A stretch of 64,000 nucleotides of DNA from Sphagnum magellanicum (taxonomy: Eukaryota; Streptophyta; Sphagnopsida; Sphagnales; Sphagnaceae): NCBI GenBank assembly GCA_021904315.1, contig CM038914.1, forward strand, positions 23,175,065-23,239,064, given 5' to 3'. How positions within the stretch are numbered: position 1 is the first letter of the stretch; every line of letters begins with the position of its first letter. A program made the position numbers and the translations under genes. Shown piece by piece: positions 39,017-57,000 of the stretch. Below the pieces are notes generated by a model. That model was not told the DNA's origin. It ran no database searches and was given only the letters and a program-made list of their open reading frames with translations.

Positions 39017-39456
39017 CAAAACAAAGTACTCATTTGTGTTCCGTGATCATGTCGATGACCACAATTGCTCATTTCTTTTTACGATTCTGCAATCAGCGCA
39101 GTATGATCAAAACAAATGCGCTGGGAAACACTTCACACATCATCATTTTCTGAGCTAATCTTTCTACACTTCTGCTGCACAAAAGACTCTGCAATAATGG
39201 CTTCCACAACGGCATCTTTCCAATGTGCTCTTTCCTACATTCCATAAGCGTACGCGGGCCCCGATCCATCTTCGTCTCCTCTTCTTCTTTTTCCTCGTGG
39301 TATTTTGAAGCCCAGAGCAAACGAGAGCTCTCTTCATTTGTGGCGCACAGGATCGATCGTATGCGAAGGACTTTTGGTTGATAATTTTGCTGCTGCGTCT
39401 TCTTCTTCTTTTTCTTCTTCTTCTAGTGTTTTGTTGTAGTGCGAGAACAGCCGGCA

Positions 39457-43117
<3,661 letters not shown>

Positions 43118-46100
43118 GCTGTGGACTCAAAAGGCAAGTGGAACTTTTCTCTGTTGCACATCCCCACTTGTTCTTAGGAGGCCTATGTAAGTGACTATGA
43201 ACACCCGTCCAAGTAAATATCTGTGGTATTCAATGTTGGTTCTTGCTGAAATAAAATGTCAACCACTGTCTTTTGAGGTGCCAGCATGCATACCATTGAG
43301 GGGATGTTACATGTCAAGGTCTATTTGAGATAGTTGTGGGTTCCACAATTCCTGCAGAAATCATAATTATGTTTGTGCATGAGGTAGATCACCTAAATGA
43401 TGTTCATGTTGGTGATGTGCTTACAAAGACATTGTTGCAAACATGTCAAGCAGTTGAGAGTTGCAACTGCTTGAGCCAACCATTTTCAGCCAATTCACTT
43501 TCTAATTTCCACCATAACATTGGTTGTTCTGTGGGGCCATTATTTGGCAACTGTGCATGGTCCTTAATGTGAATGTATCGTGCCTTAATGCAAACGTATC
43601 GTGTGAATGTATCTTGTAACACTTAATGCTGAGTACTATTGGACTTGGCACAAGTTATATATATGTATGTTGGTTATCAATTGAAGAAATTTTGAGCCAT
43701 TTTTTTACAAATTGTCTCAAAAATTTTGGGTTTGTGGCAATAGAATTTTGCAATCATTTGTCAAAATTTCTGAACATTTGACAAACTTAAACATGGATAT
43801 TTTCTTTGTGCATTGGATATTGAACTAGCAGTTAAAATATTTCAAGTTTTGAAATTGTTATGTGATTAGTTTTTGTTGTGCTTTTGCATTATTTGTCATG
43901 CTGTAATCAAAATGAAATGTTATATTATGTTTGCATTTTATTTTTGAACATGAAAAAAAAATCCTTATGTTCACCATTATACGATGGAGAGTAGTTAGTT
44001 TTTCTTGTTTTGTTTTGTTGTGTTTTGTTTTACACATTTAATTTTTTCCAAATTTCTGAAGTAGGACTAGCCGAAAAGCATTCCAAGATAGATTTGCCAT
44101 TTATTGGCAATAATTTTAGCCAAAATTTTCTTCAAATAACAATAAATTGGCAACAAACTTCTGGGGGCAATAAATAAGTGATGACATTTCTTCAAAAACG
44201 AAAATTTCTCTCCTATTTTGGGCAAATGTTTTGTAAAACAAAATGACAACAAAATATTCCATTTTTATTATTTTTTCGTTGTCATAGTGTGAAAATTCAC
44301 CACCAAAAAATATTATTGGTGGAGAGACATTTGAATTTTAGACTTCCAAATATTCTAAAGCTTTGTCTTCACACACTTTTCAATTTCAAAAACACATGTG
44401 AAAAGGATGTCCTATATTGGGCCTAATTTTAAATTTGAAACCGGAAATTCACATTTACATCGCTTGTTGTGCTGCATGTCAAGTAGTGTTGACACACATT
44501 GTAAGACATCCATATTGATTGTATAATCATGGAGTTTACATCTACATCACCATATTCCATAATAATAAGTAGCTTAGCATCGAACTAACCATAAAATAAT
44601 GATTACAAATGCTAAAAGAGAGAAAATGCAAACATCACTAAACCTGAAGTTCCAAACAATGGAATTTTATATAAAGACTGGAAATTTTATATTTAAAAAA
44701 AAAAGTAAAACATGTGTTTTCAGCAAAAAAAAGTTACCATTTCTATGAAATAAAATTTTCAATGAAACGTTTGGTCACAAAGTTTTAACAAAAATCTTCA
44801 AACAATTTTATAATGTGAATATAACTTTGGGATGAAACATTGTTATGCAATAGAATTATGTGATTCTAAGCCCCCCCCTCCAAAAACCATAACATAACCA
44901 AAGTTGCAATCATATTGTGTCAACAGCTTGAGAGAATTTAAGTTTCTAGTGACACCCATTAAGATTGCATTTGATATATAACTTTTTAATCCCAAGAAAA
45001 GATCAATTTCGTTCATGCTCCAATAGTGCACACTACTTTGGTGGCCAATTGATAGTGGAACCAATTTTGGGACAAAAGAAAACCAGTGGGGTTTAAATCA
45101 ATTTTAGTTACCTTTTGATTGTGTTGATCAAATTTTCACGTAAGAAAAAGAAAAAGAAACATCTGTTAGGATCAATTTTGGTCACCCTCAATGATGATGG
45201 TGATCATTTTTGGTTGCCTCCAACAAATAGCACCAATTTTCCATGGCCTACCAATATCGTGATTAATTTGAATCGCCTTCCCATAATCGAGATCAATTTT
45301 GAGGCAACAAGAAAATTAATTGGACTGAATCCATGGGGTAACTTGTATGAAGTGTAAGGAGCAACCAATTGCAATCTATTTACTAATCACGAAGTGTGAT
45401 TTAATAGATGACTTTAATATCGAACTATATTATTTTAGTAATGCGTTATTGTGACATCATATATTCAAGGTTTGGTTTGTTATAATAGAATGTACTAACT
45501 CCAAACAAACATTTTGAGTGTAAGATGATTGAAGGGGGGTAGTGAGGATGACACCACAAAAGCTGATAACAACTGCACCGCTTGAAACAACTTCCTTGAG
45601 CCCCACACTAGTAGTTGAGCCATAATCAATAGTTGCAACACTTAAAAGCAACAACCTCTAATAACTTGCCGCCAATTGCACCACCAAAATAATTTATCAT
45701 CTATCAAAAGGTCATTTCCTCTTGTTCATTCTTTTCCTTGTGGTTTGGCTTTGTTGGTAATTATTTATTTATGTAGATGTTGTAACATGTATAAGCCAAT
45801 ATGAAATTGTGATATTTTTGACAATGTGTTCATTTGAAATAACTATTGAACACCTTGCATATTCTTCAAGACCAACATTTGCTACAACTTGACAGCTATC
45901 ATTTTTTCAACATAGAACAAGAGTTGGTGACATTGGTCTTTATAAACGAGGGTTTTCACATAGGGTGGAAATTAGAGGAGATTGTGAGCTATTTGTAGAA
46001 GCATAAGTATCACTACAACAAGATGGCTTATATTAAAAATTTATCAAAAAATTGTCATTTTCATCTTTTAAAAAAATTCATTTTATAAATCATTTCTTGC

Positions 46101-47940
46101 TTTAAAAACATTGGTCATAATCATAATTGTTTTATTATATTGATTTCAAATTTATTCATACGTTTTCATGATACATTATGAATGTTATTATATAAATAAA
46201 TAAATAAATCATATCAATTTAAATAATCATTTAAAAAATGAAGTATTAAGCAATGGTTACAATTATTTTAGTACATATTAATATGCTCATTGCTTTCACC
46301 CATATGTTGGCACATGTTGACAAATTTTGAGTGACACCTTTATTTTTTTATAACAATTAAAAACATTTCAAAATCTTTTACAACTATTACTTAGGGCTTA
46401 TTTCAATTCATTTGTAAAAACATACTTTGATTTTGGTATATAATTTCATAACTTTATAAGTTTGTACCATCATATTTTATCCAACACTATTCGTGTTTGT
46501 TATTTGATGTTTATTGAATTCCCATTCTTTTCAAGTGATTCATCAACAAATGCATGTGCTTCTTCCATCAACATTTCAATCTCCTTGACACTGAGCTGAC
46601 ATTGTCTCTCCTAAGGATGGGGTTTACACTTTTATGTATATGGTAAGGCCCTAATGTCAAGGAATTACTATGTGAGCCGAGAGGGCAAAGCTTGAGGTCC
46701 ATGCAATAATTCCCTAATAGTAGGGCCTTACCCTATGTAACAACAAAGGTAATCAATGGTTTTCAAAACAAATGTCTTACTTCCAAAGATCTTAGTGCAT
46801 TAAATCCTACACCCTAAGGATTTTGCAATCTCACACCCTTTGCCCTAAGCTTTTTGTGTAAGCTTGATCACATGATGTAATCCACCCTAGAAATGCATTA
46901 TATGTTTGGCTTGAGGTTGTGACAAATGTTGTCATTGCCAAGCTCACATTAATAAAAAAAAATTTCATTCAATTTGTACATGTGGAGTCATAACTTCAAA
47001 AGTTGCATTACAAAACATGAGCTATTGCAATCGACAACATGCACATCAAATTTTCCTTGTAAAACATAGAGCTTTGGGTGGATTCAAACACAAGTTCTTG
47101 ATTTTCATGTTATTCACTAGAAAAGCTTGGAACACCAAATGTCTTGAAGGTCCCCTCCTTTCAATCCTCATCACTTAGCAATAAATATTAGGTAGTTAGT
47201 TTAAATTTTTAAAAAAATCCCTTCCTATCAATCGTCATCATTTAGCAATGAATATCAATTGATTTTCAAAAATTGCAAACCTTATTCATGGGTGTCTTCT
47301 TTCTTTCATTTTATGATGTAACATGGGTGGTGATCATTCATAAGATGATTTAGCCAAATTAGATTATGAAAAAAAACCCAAAAAACATTTAAATGATTTT
47401 TTGGGTATTATTGGCTACCTATTGGAACCAATGTTTTTTTTTCCAATTTTATGATATTATATCCAAAGAGGGAAACAATAGTAAATGTTGACATGTTCTA
47501 GAAACTTGTCCAAAAAGTTTTTAAAAAGTGCTACCAAGCAAAAATTTGAGTCCAAAGGTGGTGAAATGTTTTTTTTTAATTATTTATTTTTTGAGAATTT
47601 GGGCTAATTCATTTTTGGAAAAAAAATTGCTCAAAAAAATTGTGGAATTTCTGGAGATTTTTTTTTCCTAGTATAAATTTGATTAATTTTTGGATTTTTT
47701 TTTCAAAATTTTGATATTGAAATAATAATAAAAAGAAGACAAAACCTTGGTTACAATAACCAGCTACCTTACACTTTCTAGGCAAAAATGCAAAAAGCAA
47801 AAAATTCATTAAAAGGCCTCGAAAGTGGCCTTTTAGAAGCTCCAAAAGGGAGTAATAGGCCACCGGCCAGTTCCACCTAAGAATGCTGCACAGCAGCACA
47901 TCAACCGTCCGATCTTCTAAACTCCGAATCTGAGTCATCA
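43118..47940. other. AT-rich gene-free stretch
   Basis: After the MDH 3' UTR there is no supported gene. Around 45000-45305 the words GATCAATTTTGGT and ACCAATTTT recur loosely. A foldback lies at 46642-46732. Confidence 0.55.
46642..46732. repeat. Foldback, 26-bp arms
   Basis: GGTAAGGCCCTA begins the left arm (46642-46667). The right arm (46707-46732) is its reverse complement at 22 of 26 positions, around a 39-nt loop. Confidence 0.7.
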
Positions 47941-48275
47941 ACTGCGGTGTTCGTTGGCCTACGAAGCATGCACCCCTTAAAGGGGGACAGATGCCCCCCC
48001 GTTGATGATGACGACGGTGATGATGGTCTGCCAATGGGGAACCCGCTTGTCAAAAAGCGACCACGAAATTGTCATTTCAGCGAAGCGTACGGACGGACGG
48101 GCCCCACGCGGCAATTTCATTTGTTGACTAACCAAAGAACAGCAGAAGTCCCCCAGAAAGGTGACAGACAACTTGAGTAGGTACCTACTACCTACATACC
48201 TACCTACTGACCTATCCTAGTATCTAGGGTTACCTACCTAGTTTTTCGTTACCTACAGCCCTCCTCAAAATCCTT

Positions 48276-48720
48276 GACAGCCACACAAAATAAAAAATAA
48301 TTAAAAAGAAAAGAAAAAGACAGAGACTGACAGCCACATACAGAAATGGAATATATATTTTTAAATTAAAAAAAGAAAAAAAAGAAAAAAAAGAGAAAAA
48401 AACCGACAGCCACATGCAAAAAATGGAATGTATTTTTTTGAAATTTTATAAAAAAAGAGAAAAAAAAAACAGAGAAAATAACTGATAGCAACCACATACA
48501 GAATTTGTTTTTGAAAAATTTAAAAAAAAGCAAAAAGGAGAAAAAAACCGACAGGAACTACATACAGAAAAAAAAAAATTCGAAAATTAAAAAAGAAAGA
48601 AAAAAAAAGGAAAACCGACAGCCACACACAGAAATTTTGTTTTTTTTTTGGAAAATTCAAAATAAAAATAAAAAGGAAAAGAAAAAACTGACAGCCACAA
48701 AAAAGAAAAACCTTTTATGA
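48276..48720. repeat. 50-80-bp minisatellite with GACAGCCACA core, seven units
   Basis: GACAGCCACA or close variants start at 48276, 48329, 48405, 48484, 48550, 48617 and 48690. Each is followed by a TACAGAAAT-type word, a T-rich piece and a long A/G tract. The strand bias (purine-rich plus strand) is strong. Confidence 0.82.
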
Positions 48721-49312
48721 AGGAAATACAAGTTACCTAACTAAATAGATTTGGCTTTTAAAAAATTCCCTCCCACCCCCCAAAAAGAAAAAGTTAGGGT
48801 ACGAACAAAAAGAAAGCTGGAATCTGATCACAGAATGTTTTTTTAATTTCAATTATTTTTAAATTTATTTTTAATTTAAATTATTTTTTAAAATTCAGTT
48901 TATTTTTTTAAAAAATTATTAAAAAATTTCCTGACTCCAAAAAGCTTAAAGCAAAGCTAATTGTGCAATGGGAAGTTGAAACTTGAAACCCGTAATAGTT
49001 TTAAAAATAGGAAATGTTCCATGAAGTTCCCAAAAAATGAAGTTCCCTTCAAAGGTCATAGTAATAATAATTAAATTTGTGTGACCATTGCTCAAAACAA
49101 TGGGGGAAAAACTAGATTGGTTGAATATTTATTTTTGTGCCAAATTTTCATTTAGAGACTACCCCAGAAAACTTAAAATAATAAAATGGAATATTTACAA
49201 AATATTGCCAGGAAAATGAGGAAAATTTTGGGTTTTGAAAAAAAAAAAGTCACAAAAATTTGGAAAATTTTCCTAAAATTGTTGCCAATAAAATGCTAAA
49301 TCTAGCTTGATC

Positions 49313-49346
<34 letters not shown>

Positions 49347-50263
49347 TTTATATTCTATATATTCTATTCCTACTTTAGCAAATTGAAAAGAAAAAAAATT
49401 GAATGGTTTTTTCTAATTCACAAAATTTGCCTAAAATGGAATTGAAATTTAAAAAAATGTTAAGATGAAGTGAATTTTGAGATTTTGAATTTGTCACAAT
49501 TCCAAATAAATTAGTAAAAATTTCCAAATTTTCTATACATTTAGGGTTGCCAAGAAAATTATCGAAAGATTTTTTTAAAAAATCACTTTGATTTCTTGTC
49601 TATAGCCAAATCTGGCTAAAATTTCCTTTGGATGATTGCCCCAAATAAATCTTCTTATGGATGATAATCACCTCCTTGGCTACCTCACAAAATTGACACA
49701 ACACAAACACTTTTTGGTAGGGGCTTTTTTCTATTAATAAGACATTATTATTTTTCTTCTTTTTCTTTTGAAAAAAATGACATATTTTGGGTCAAATTTG
49801 GTATGGTTTTGGAACCTTAAAAAATAGAAACTAAAAATAAAAACTGATTTTGGGTGGGGTTTCAAATTGCCTAGAATATCTGTATTTCTTCCAAAAACTC
49901 CATAACCATTTGTTATTTATTTATTTACTTATTTATTTGTTCCCATAACAATGCCTAAATTGTTAGGGGTGATGAAGGGTCAAAATTGTTTTTTTGGGGG
50001 CTCTATCTTATTAATACGGAATAACACCCATTTAGGGTTACATCACAAAATTGGAGGAAAACAACAAAAAAATTCTTCTTTAATTTAAAGAACAACATAA
50101 TTAATTAATTAATATTAATATTCTTCTTCTTGAAGCAAATGGTGGACCCATGATCCTAATTATAATTGTAGGAACTTTGTGTCATGTGGGTTGTTGTTCA
50201 CTCTTCCCCGCCCCCCCATCCTCCCCCCCCTTCAAGACTTTATATTACCCAATTTTGGATCAC

Positions 50264-50548
50264 GGGTTTTTATTATTAGACACCGATTGCATCTTCGGCA
50301 AGCGAAAAGAGTCCACAATGGGTTTTTATTATTAGACACCCGATTGCATCTTCAGCAAGCCAAAAGAGTCCACAATGGGTTTTTATTATTAGACACCGGA
50401 TTGCACCTTCGGCAAGCAAAAAGAGTCCACAATGGGTTTTTATTATTAGACACCAGATTGCACCTTCGGCAAGCGAAAAGTGTCCACAATGGGTTTTTAT
50501 TATTAGACACCCGATTGCATCTTTGGCAAGCGAAAAAGAGTCCACAAC
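50264..50548. repeat. 56/57-bp minisatellite, five units
   Basis: GGGTTTTTATTATTAGACAC starts at 50264, 50320, 50377, 50434 and 50491 (56, 57, 57, 57 bp). Units are over 90% alike and end in GTCCACAAT. Because 57 is a multiple of three, one frame repeats a 19-residue peptide (GFLLLDTRLHLRQAKRVHN), but its low frame context suggests no real protein. Confidence 0.9.
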
Positions 50549-51056
50549 TTTATTGAAGGGGAAATCCGTGTCGGCCAATCGTGACTTGCAACCGTTCGGG
50601 CTAAAGGTAGCCCCCACAAAAGCCCACCAAAGTGGATGGGTAACCCCACTTGACGATTGAGTGGGGCCACCACAAAGCCCCCCCCCCATTTAATAATTTA
50701 TCTTATTATCCACCTTTTCACGTGACCAAAGGCATCCTTAACAACAACTTGTTGTCATCTTTGTGATCCCAAATGTTTGTGTTTTTTAGGTTATAAGTTC
50801 TTTGCTATGTTTAGTTAAAAGTTTCGTCAATTTGCTACCCCTCTTTGCTACTACCCATGAGGGGAAGCTAGTATTGAGCATGTCTATCGGGGTCTTAAAC
50901 AAACGGACAATTTAATTTAATGTCTTTGGCTCCTTTGGAGATTTTATTGGCATCTTTCCAAATCTTTTCTTTAGGGTTATAGGTGCGTGACGAAGGTGAT
51001 ACAAAGTTCCTTAGGTAAATTTATCAAAATCAAACACTAGAAAATTTGTTGTGTTG

Positions 51057-51090
<34 letters not shown>

Positions 51091-54000
51091 CCTCAATTGT
51101 GAATAAATGTATAGGGTGCTAGGCAAAGAAGTAGTGCAATTGGAAAGTACTCCCAGAAAGTTTGCAAAAATATTTGACTCCAATCCTTGAAAAAAAATTA
51201 AATAAAAATTAAATGACAAGGACTAGGGTTAGAGAGTTCATTGAAGGTGGATTTACCCAAAGACTAAAAAAGAATTAGAAAATTGACACTAATTCAATTA
51301 GTTGTGGATAGTGTGGTTGAAACCCTCTATAACCTCCCCCATTGCACGCTATGGCAAAACAAATAATTTTCAAGGTAGTTTGTTGCAAACATAGTTTTTG
51401 AATGAAAATGAGAAGAGGTAGCCTCGTTTCACAACTTATAGACTCACTCAAAAGCAATAGAAAATTTGCAGCTCTTTTTCAAGGTTGTTTAGGGTGGTTG
51501 TTTGGTTAGGTCATGACAATATCATCTCTCCTTTGCTTGTAGAAGTGATAATACTTTTGTTCTTAGCCATTGTTGTTGTTGTTGTTGTGTTTGGTTGGTA
51601 TTCATAGTTTTTTCTCTTGCTTCAAGCCCATAACCAAAGTGCCAAAATGTACAAACATCTTGGAAGTCTTATTAATTGGGAAAATTGGCCCAAGAAGCCC
51701 GACCAAAATTTCACCTTCTTTTCTTCACTTTTAAACCTCAAAAAACCTTCATTGAGGGAGGGAGGAAGGAAGGGAGGGACCCATGTAGAGTTTCTCTTTT
51801 GGGGGAGGAGAACAAAAGAAGCTATATCATCTTCAATTCCCAAACTCCATTGTACCTAACTTCAATAATTTTGCACGGTAACAAATAATGAACTGGCACA
51901 TGAAGAGTGCATAGATACCTTTAAAGTTTACACCCACACCACCCCAAGAGAGATGGGTCAACAAAAGTAGTGGTAACAACAACAACAACAAAGGTGCTTT
52001 AATTTTAAGTATCTATCTCTTTATGTTTTCCCATTATTATTATTAGTTAAGTTCAAACTTCAAACTTCCAAGTTCAAATGCTAAAGCTTTTTCCTTTATT
52101 GGTAGCCATTTGAGGCTTGATTCCTATATATATATATAGCTTGACTTTGAGGAGGACTTGCTTTGCTTTCATTATTTTAGACATTAGAACTTTAGAAGTT
52201 ATAGAAATTGTGCATTCCCAAATCTCCAAAGTTATTAACTATACCTACTACACACGGGGTTCTCTTATCAAAGGTTTGTTGCTAATTTACTGTTTGGGTG
52301 GGTATGTATGTCAATCTTAATGTTTCACTAGTGCAATTAACAATTTAAGGAAAAATAAAATCACTTGCACATTTTAGAAAAGGTTTTGTGGGCATAAAAA
52401 TCTTGTTCAAGGCAATTAATTAGTGTTGAAATTTTGAGAATAAAATTTAAAATTTAAAATACTAATTAATCACCATATCTCAAACATATCCGTCATAACC
52501 AAATTCCTTTATGGAAGTGATTGAATATAGATACTAGGATTTTTACTCTTTTTTTTTTTTTTTTGCATATACCCTCTTTTTCAACCGCTCCAAAATAATT
52601 TACTCATCCTATGTAAAGTTGGGTTGTTGCTAAATGGCACAAATCAACCGACAATTTTCATAATATATATTTTTTATAATGTGAAATGAAAATGTTATGA
52701 AAAATGGAAGTTGTCAAATTATTTATTTCAATGGAAATGTTCAAGTAATTTTCTTGTATTAAGGGGGGGGTATTCAAGTTCAAAACCTTTTGTTAAAATA
52801 GTTGCATTGAATGAACGACCCTTGTTAAGTGCATGGACACTAATTGAATTCCAATGGGTTAAACATCATGAACATGACTGATCTTGGATTTGTACTTCAT
52901 AATAAGTGTAAATTATGGACATTTGCATTGTTTATAGATATTCACTTCTTGTTATACAAACATAACATTAAATGAATGTTGTCTCGAAGGTTTTTGACAT
53001 TATTCTTATTGGACCAAACCTTAAAGGTTCTTAAATTACACAATATTTTGAAGATCAATTCATACACAAATGAAGCAAGTGATCAAAAGTCCTTGATGTG
53101 AACATATTGCCATGGAACCTCAATACATTGTTCAAATAAAGTAAAGGCCTATGAGAAAGTTTCTTGATGGTAATTAGGTTTAAATCCTAAATGACTAACA
53201 TGATGTTAGGGGACTCAACACCAAAGTCCCTAACACCAAGTGTGAACACACCTTTAGTCAGCACCATTATTGGGCCCTTTTTGAATTTTCAGCACTTACT
53301 TTCAACCCTTAATTAGGTCAAGGTCAAGAACAATGGTTTCAAAGTTTGCATTGATGGCAAAGCAAAGCCCATTTCTGACCTCTAGGGTTTAAGGATTCAA
53401 AGGCTTAACTTAACTTGGAGTTAACTTGCCTTCTTCTATGGGGGATTTTCTATTGATGACTATGGCATAATAAACTTCTTGTTAGCATGGACCCACCAAA
53501 AGCAACTTTGAAATGAAGTCAAAATTCCAATGTGACTTATTATGCTTGTATATTAAGGTGCCACACACGAAAACCCTAAAATTTAGTCTTTTACTTAACC
53601 CTAAAACCACCAAAAGCAATGGGTCATGAATATGTGACCACCTAGGGTATTTGATTTAACTGGGTGGTTCAAATTTGTGGTCTCTTCTCTCTAGGGAAGA
53701 GTCCAAGTTCTTGCATTCATGTAAAAGATTTGGAGATACAATTTTGTTTTGAAACTGGTTTTATCATCTCTCATGATTTTTGTTTGAATATGTGATAAAG
53801 GAAAGAACCTTTATGCAATTGAGTCACTTAATTTTATTAATTTTATTTTTTAATATATGGGTAGCAGGGGTTTTTTTCCCCCTCAATTTTGTGATATAAA
53901 AAATCTGGGGATTTTTTCAAATTATTGGCAAAATCAGTCTGATTTACACTAGACAAATTTCTTTTTGTCTTTCTTTGTGGAAAGAGTGAAAAAAATTGTC

Positions 54001-57000
54001 GAGAAAAAAAAGATTGGTGGGGAGGTGTTAAGGATGGATGCATGGAACAAAATTTGTAAAGATATTGAGTTTTAAAATAATTGCAAAAATAACTTGGCCA
54101 TTTCTATGCAAAACTTGCATATAAAAAAACAAAAAATGATGTCTCTTATGTATTCCCCTTTTTTATTTCAACTTGGCATTTATTACATATATTCTTCATC
54201 ATGAAGTAGCATGCCCACCCATACTTACACATCCCAAAATGAAATTAAATATTAGAGTTATCTTCAAAGTCATAACAAGCCCAACTCTTATTTTGTACTC
54301 TATTGATTTTATCACCCTCACTTTGTTGTTGGACATAAAGTCATAAAAGACTTGACCAAGTAGGGAAACTCAACATGAAATTGTTGTGATTGGCATGTAA
54401 TGTGATTGTGGAAGGTGTGTTGAGAGGCAAAAGACGACTTCCTATGTGAAGATTTGCCTTGAGCATCGTAGTCAAGAGCATAAGTGATTAAAAAAAGTTT
54501 GGTTTTAACTATGTCATCTAATGAAAATTTATTTACAAATTAATGTTCATCTAAAATTTTGATCTCTATTGAACCCTTAATGAGCAATTTCATCTCCTAT
54601 ATGAAATGTTTTATGGATAATTTTATTGTGATGTTTTTCATAATTTTGAACTTTCATGGCTTATCAATTTCCAAGTTGATTGACCTCTTTGAAATGCAAG
54701 AATGGACAACATTTGTTATTGACCTTTTAAGAGTAAACTTGTTATATTATATGAAAAATAAAATATGTTAAATCAAAATTCCAAAACCCAACAATTATAT
54801 GACTTGCAATTTTGATTAAACTAAATAATGTTGATATACAATTGACTAATGACAAAAAGGGTGGAGGTGAGGGAATTGACATACTTTCTCATGAATGCAT
54901 TGAATTTTTCAATTTGAAAACCAATAATTATAGTGAAACATGGAAAACATAAAGTTCCCTTTATTAGCCATTTTTTTTTGTGTAAGATTTTGCACAAATT
55001 TGATAGAGAAAAAAAATGATTTGTTGCAACATAACCTTTTTAAAAAGCCATATTTAGAGATGTTTTGAAAGGATTTCACCATTTTGTAATGTAGTTTTTT
55101 TTGTTTTGGAACAACTTTTTGCCACAATATAACACTCTTAATTGTTTATGAAAAAATGTTTCTCAATAATACCAAAAAAATCTTGGGACGCTTATAATTG
55201 ATCCTAAATCATGAATCTATATTTTTATTTTAAAACCCACTATTCCTTATACACATCCAATGGACTATTTTACATTCAACAACCCAACAAAAAAGAAAAA
55301 ACCACCTTTCTTGACAACACCCACACACATATATGCTACCCAAATGACTGAAAAAAAAACTGGATGACATGGAAACTTCCTCTTGTATTTCAAATCTTTT
55401 TTTCAAAATAATTCAAAAATTCCAACACAAATCACTCCTCAAGTATAAAAGTAGAAAATGAAGGGATTAAAACTTAAAAGTGAAATTCAACATTCAACTA
55501 GGACAATTAATTTGCTAATAATTCATTTCTCCTTGAAGAAGTCAAAAATCAAATAAGCATAATATTTCCCTAGGGGAATATATTTTTCCCCAAACAAGCT
55601 AAAGACACCATAGGTATATGAAAACTCCATAGTGGATCATGACGTTAAGCCAAATTGTTAAAAACATATTCCAACCTTAGGCCAAAGTGTCAAAAATTCA
55701 ATTTTAGGTCAAAATTCTTCAAAAGGATTGCAATCCTAAGCCAATACTGAAAAAAGCTATGAACCCTAAGCCAACATGCACATGCCAAACTATTTTTATC
55801 TTAGGATTAAGTCTTTTGGCTTAGGATCTAACCATTATATATGTATATAATGTCTTTATAAAATGTATGTAAAAGGTGATCAAAGGTCTATTATTTTTTG
55901 GTTATCCTTGTGCAACAATTGATTATCTCAAATGTTCACTTGGCTATATATGACTTTGATTGATGATTGAATCATTGATGTTACAAAAGTTCATTTTCGA
56001 TTAGAGTTTTGAGTTATTTGGAAACGAGCTCTAAATCATTAATGTTTAAGAACTCACTTGTATGAACATTTTTTCATGTTGGTGAAAGGACTTTACTTAA
56101 TGAAAGTGGGGTTTAATTTATAGCAATGGATTTAAGTAAATGTTGCACTTGTCATTATAGAAGCATAGTTTGATTCCACATTTGAGTTCATTTACTACAC
56201 AAAATAATCAAAAGATTAGCAACAAACTAACTTCACCCTAAGTGATCACATAATCGAACTTTAGACCATGGATAGTATGAAGAACATAAAACTCAACCTT
56301 AGCACTTTCGTATTTATATCAACTAAATATTGACATTTGGTCCTAGATGGTCGAGGGTTAAAACATATTGGACCCAAAGGTCATTGGTTTTAGGGTGTGT
56401 GCGCTTGGCTTGGAATCAAGATACATTTGCTTCTTATTGTAATTTGTTTGGCTTCGGGGTATGAGACATGTTGCTCATAGTTGTTGTATATTTGTATGAA
56501 GATTTAAAGAGCATTAATTTCAAGTTGTAATGGTTTTGTCTTAAATCACATCCAAGCATTAATGTATTATATATTGTACTTGCAATTAATGTTTGATGAA
56601 AATTAATCTTTCATGTTGATATTTTCTTACGCTTAATGGATTAGATTTTAAGAGAATCACACTTTGCAAGTTTAGCCTTTTTGGCCTATCACAATGATCT
56701 TGTTAAAAGACTAAATATACTTAACTTATATTGTTGAAGTTTTCAAATAGTCAAAATGGACCCCATTTCTCTCAAAAAAATTTATCTTGGTGAAAATTTT
56801 ATTTAAAATGTTCACAAATGTAATACCCAAATGCATGTGTTGCATGGCAATTGGTGATTCTAACCCTATGTCAAAATGTTCAAAGAAGATTTAAACTCTA
56901 AACCAAAGTGCTAATATAGTTTCCAACTCTAAACCACTTCGTAACCCAAAATGACAAAAAATAAGATTCTAACCCTAAACCAACATAGTGCAATTCTTTT

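Larger units (their letters stand above)
37894..39456. other. Intergenic region between threonine synthase and MDH
   Basis: Holds the threonine synthase 3' UTR, one copy of a diverged repeat shared with an MDH intron (38220-38460), a short TTTAGGGTTTA-like word at about 38600, a minisatellite (38783-39016) and the MDH leader with TTC/TTG-rich runs. No further gene seen. Confidence 0.6.

Noticed and set aside
47609-48034. Minus-strand 141-residue frame starting MADHHHRRHHQ
   Set aside because: The His/Arg start comes from a GATGATGACG repeat and the end from T/A tracts; no domain and no splice context.
50179-50556. Repeated peptide GFLLLDTRLHLRQAKRVHN
   Set aside because: Product of a 57-bp minisatellite; both strands are open because of the period, with no start or promoter context.
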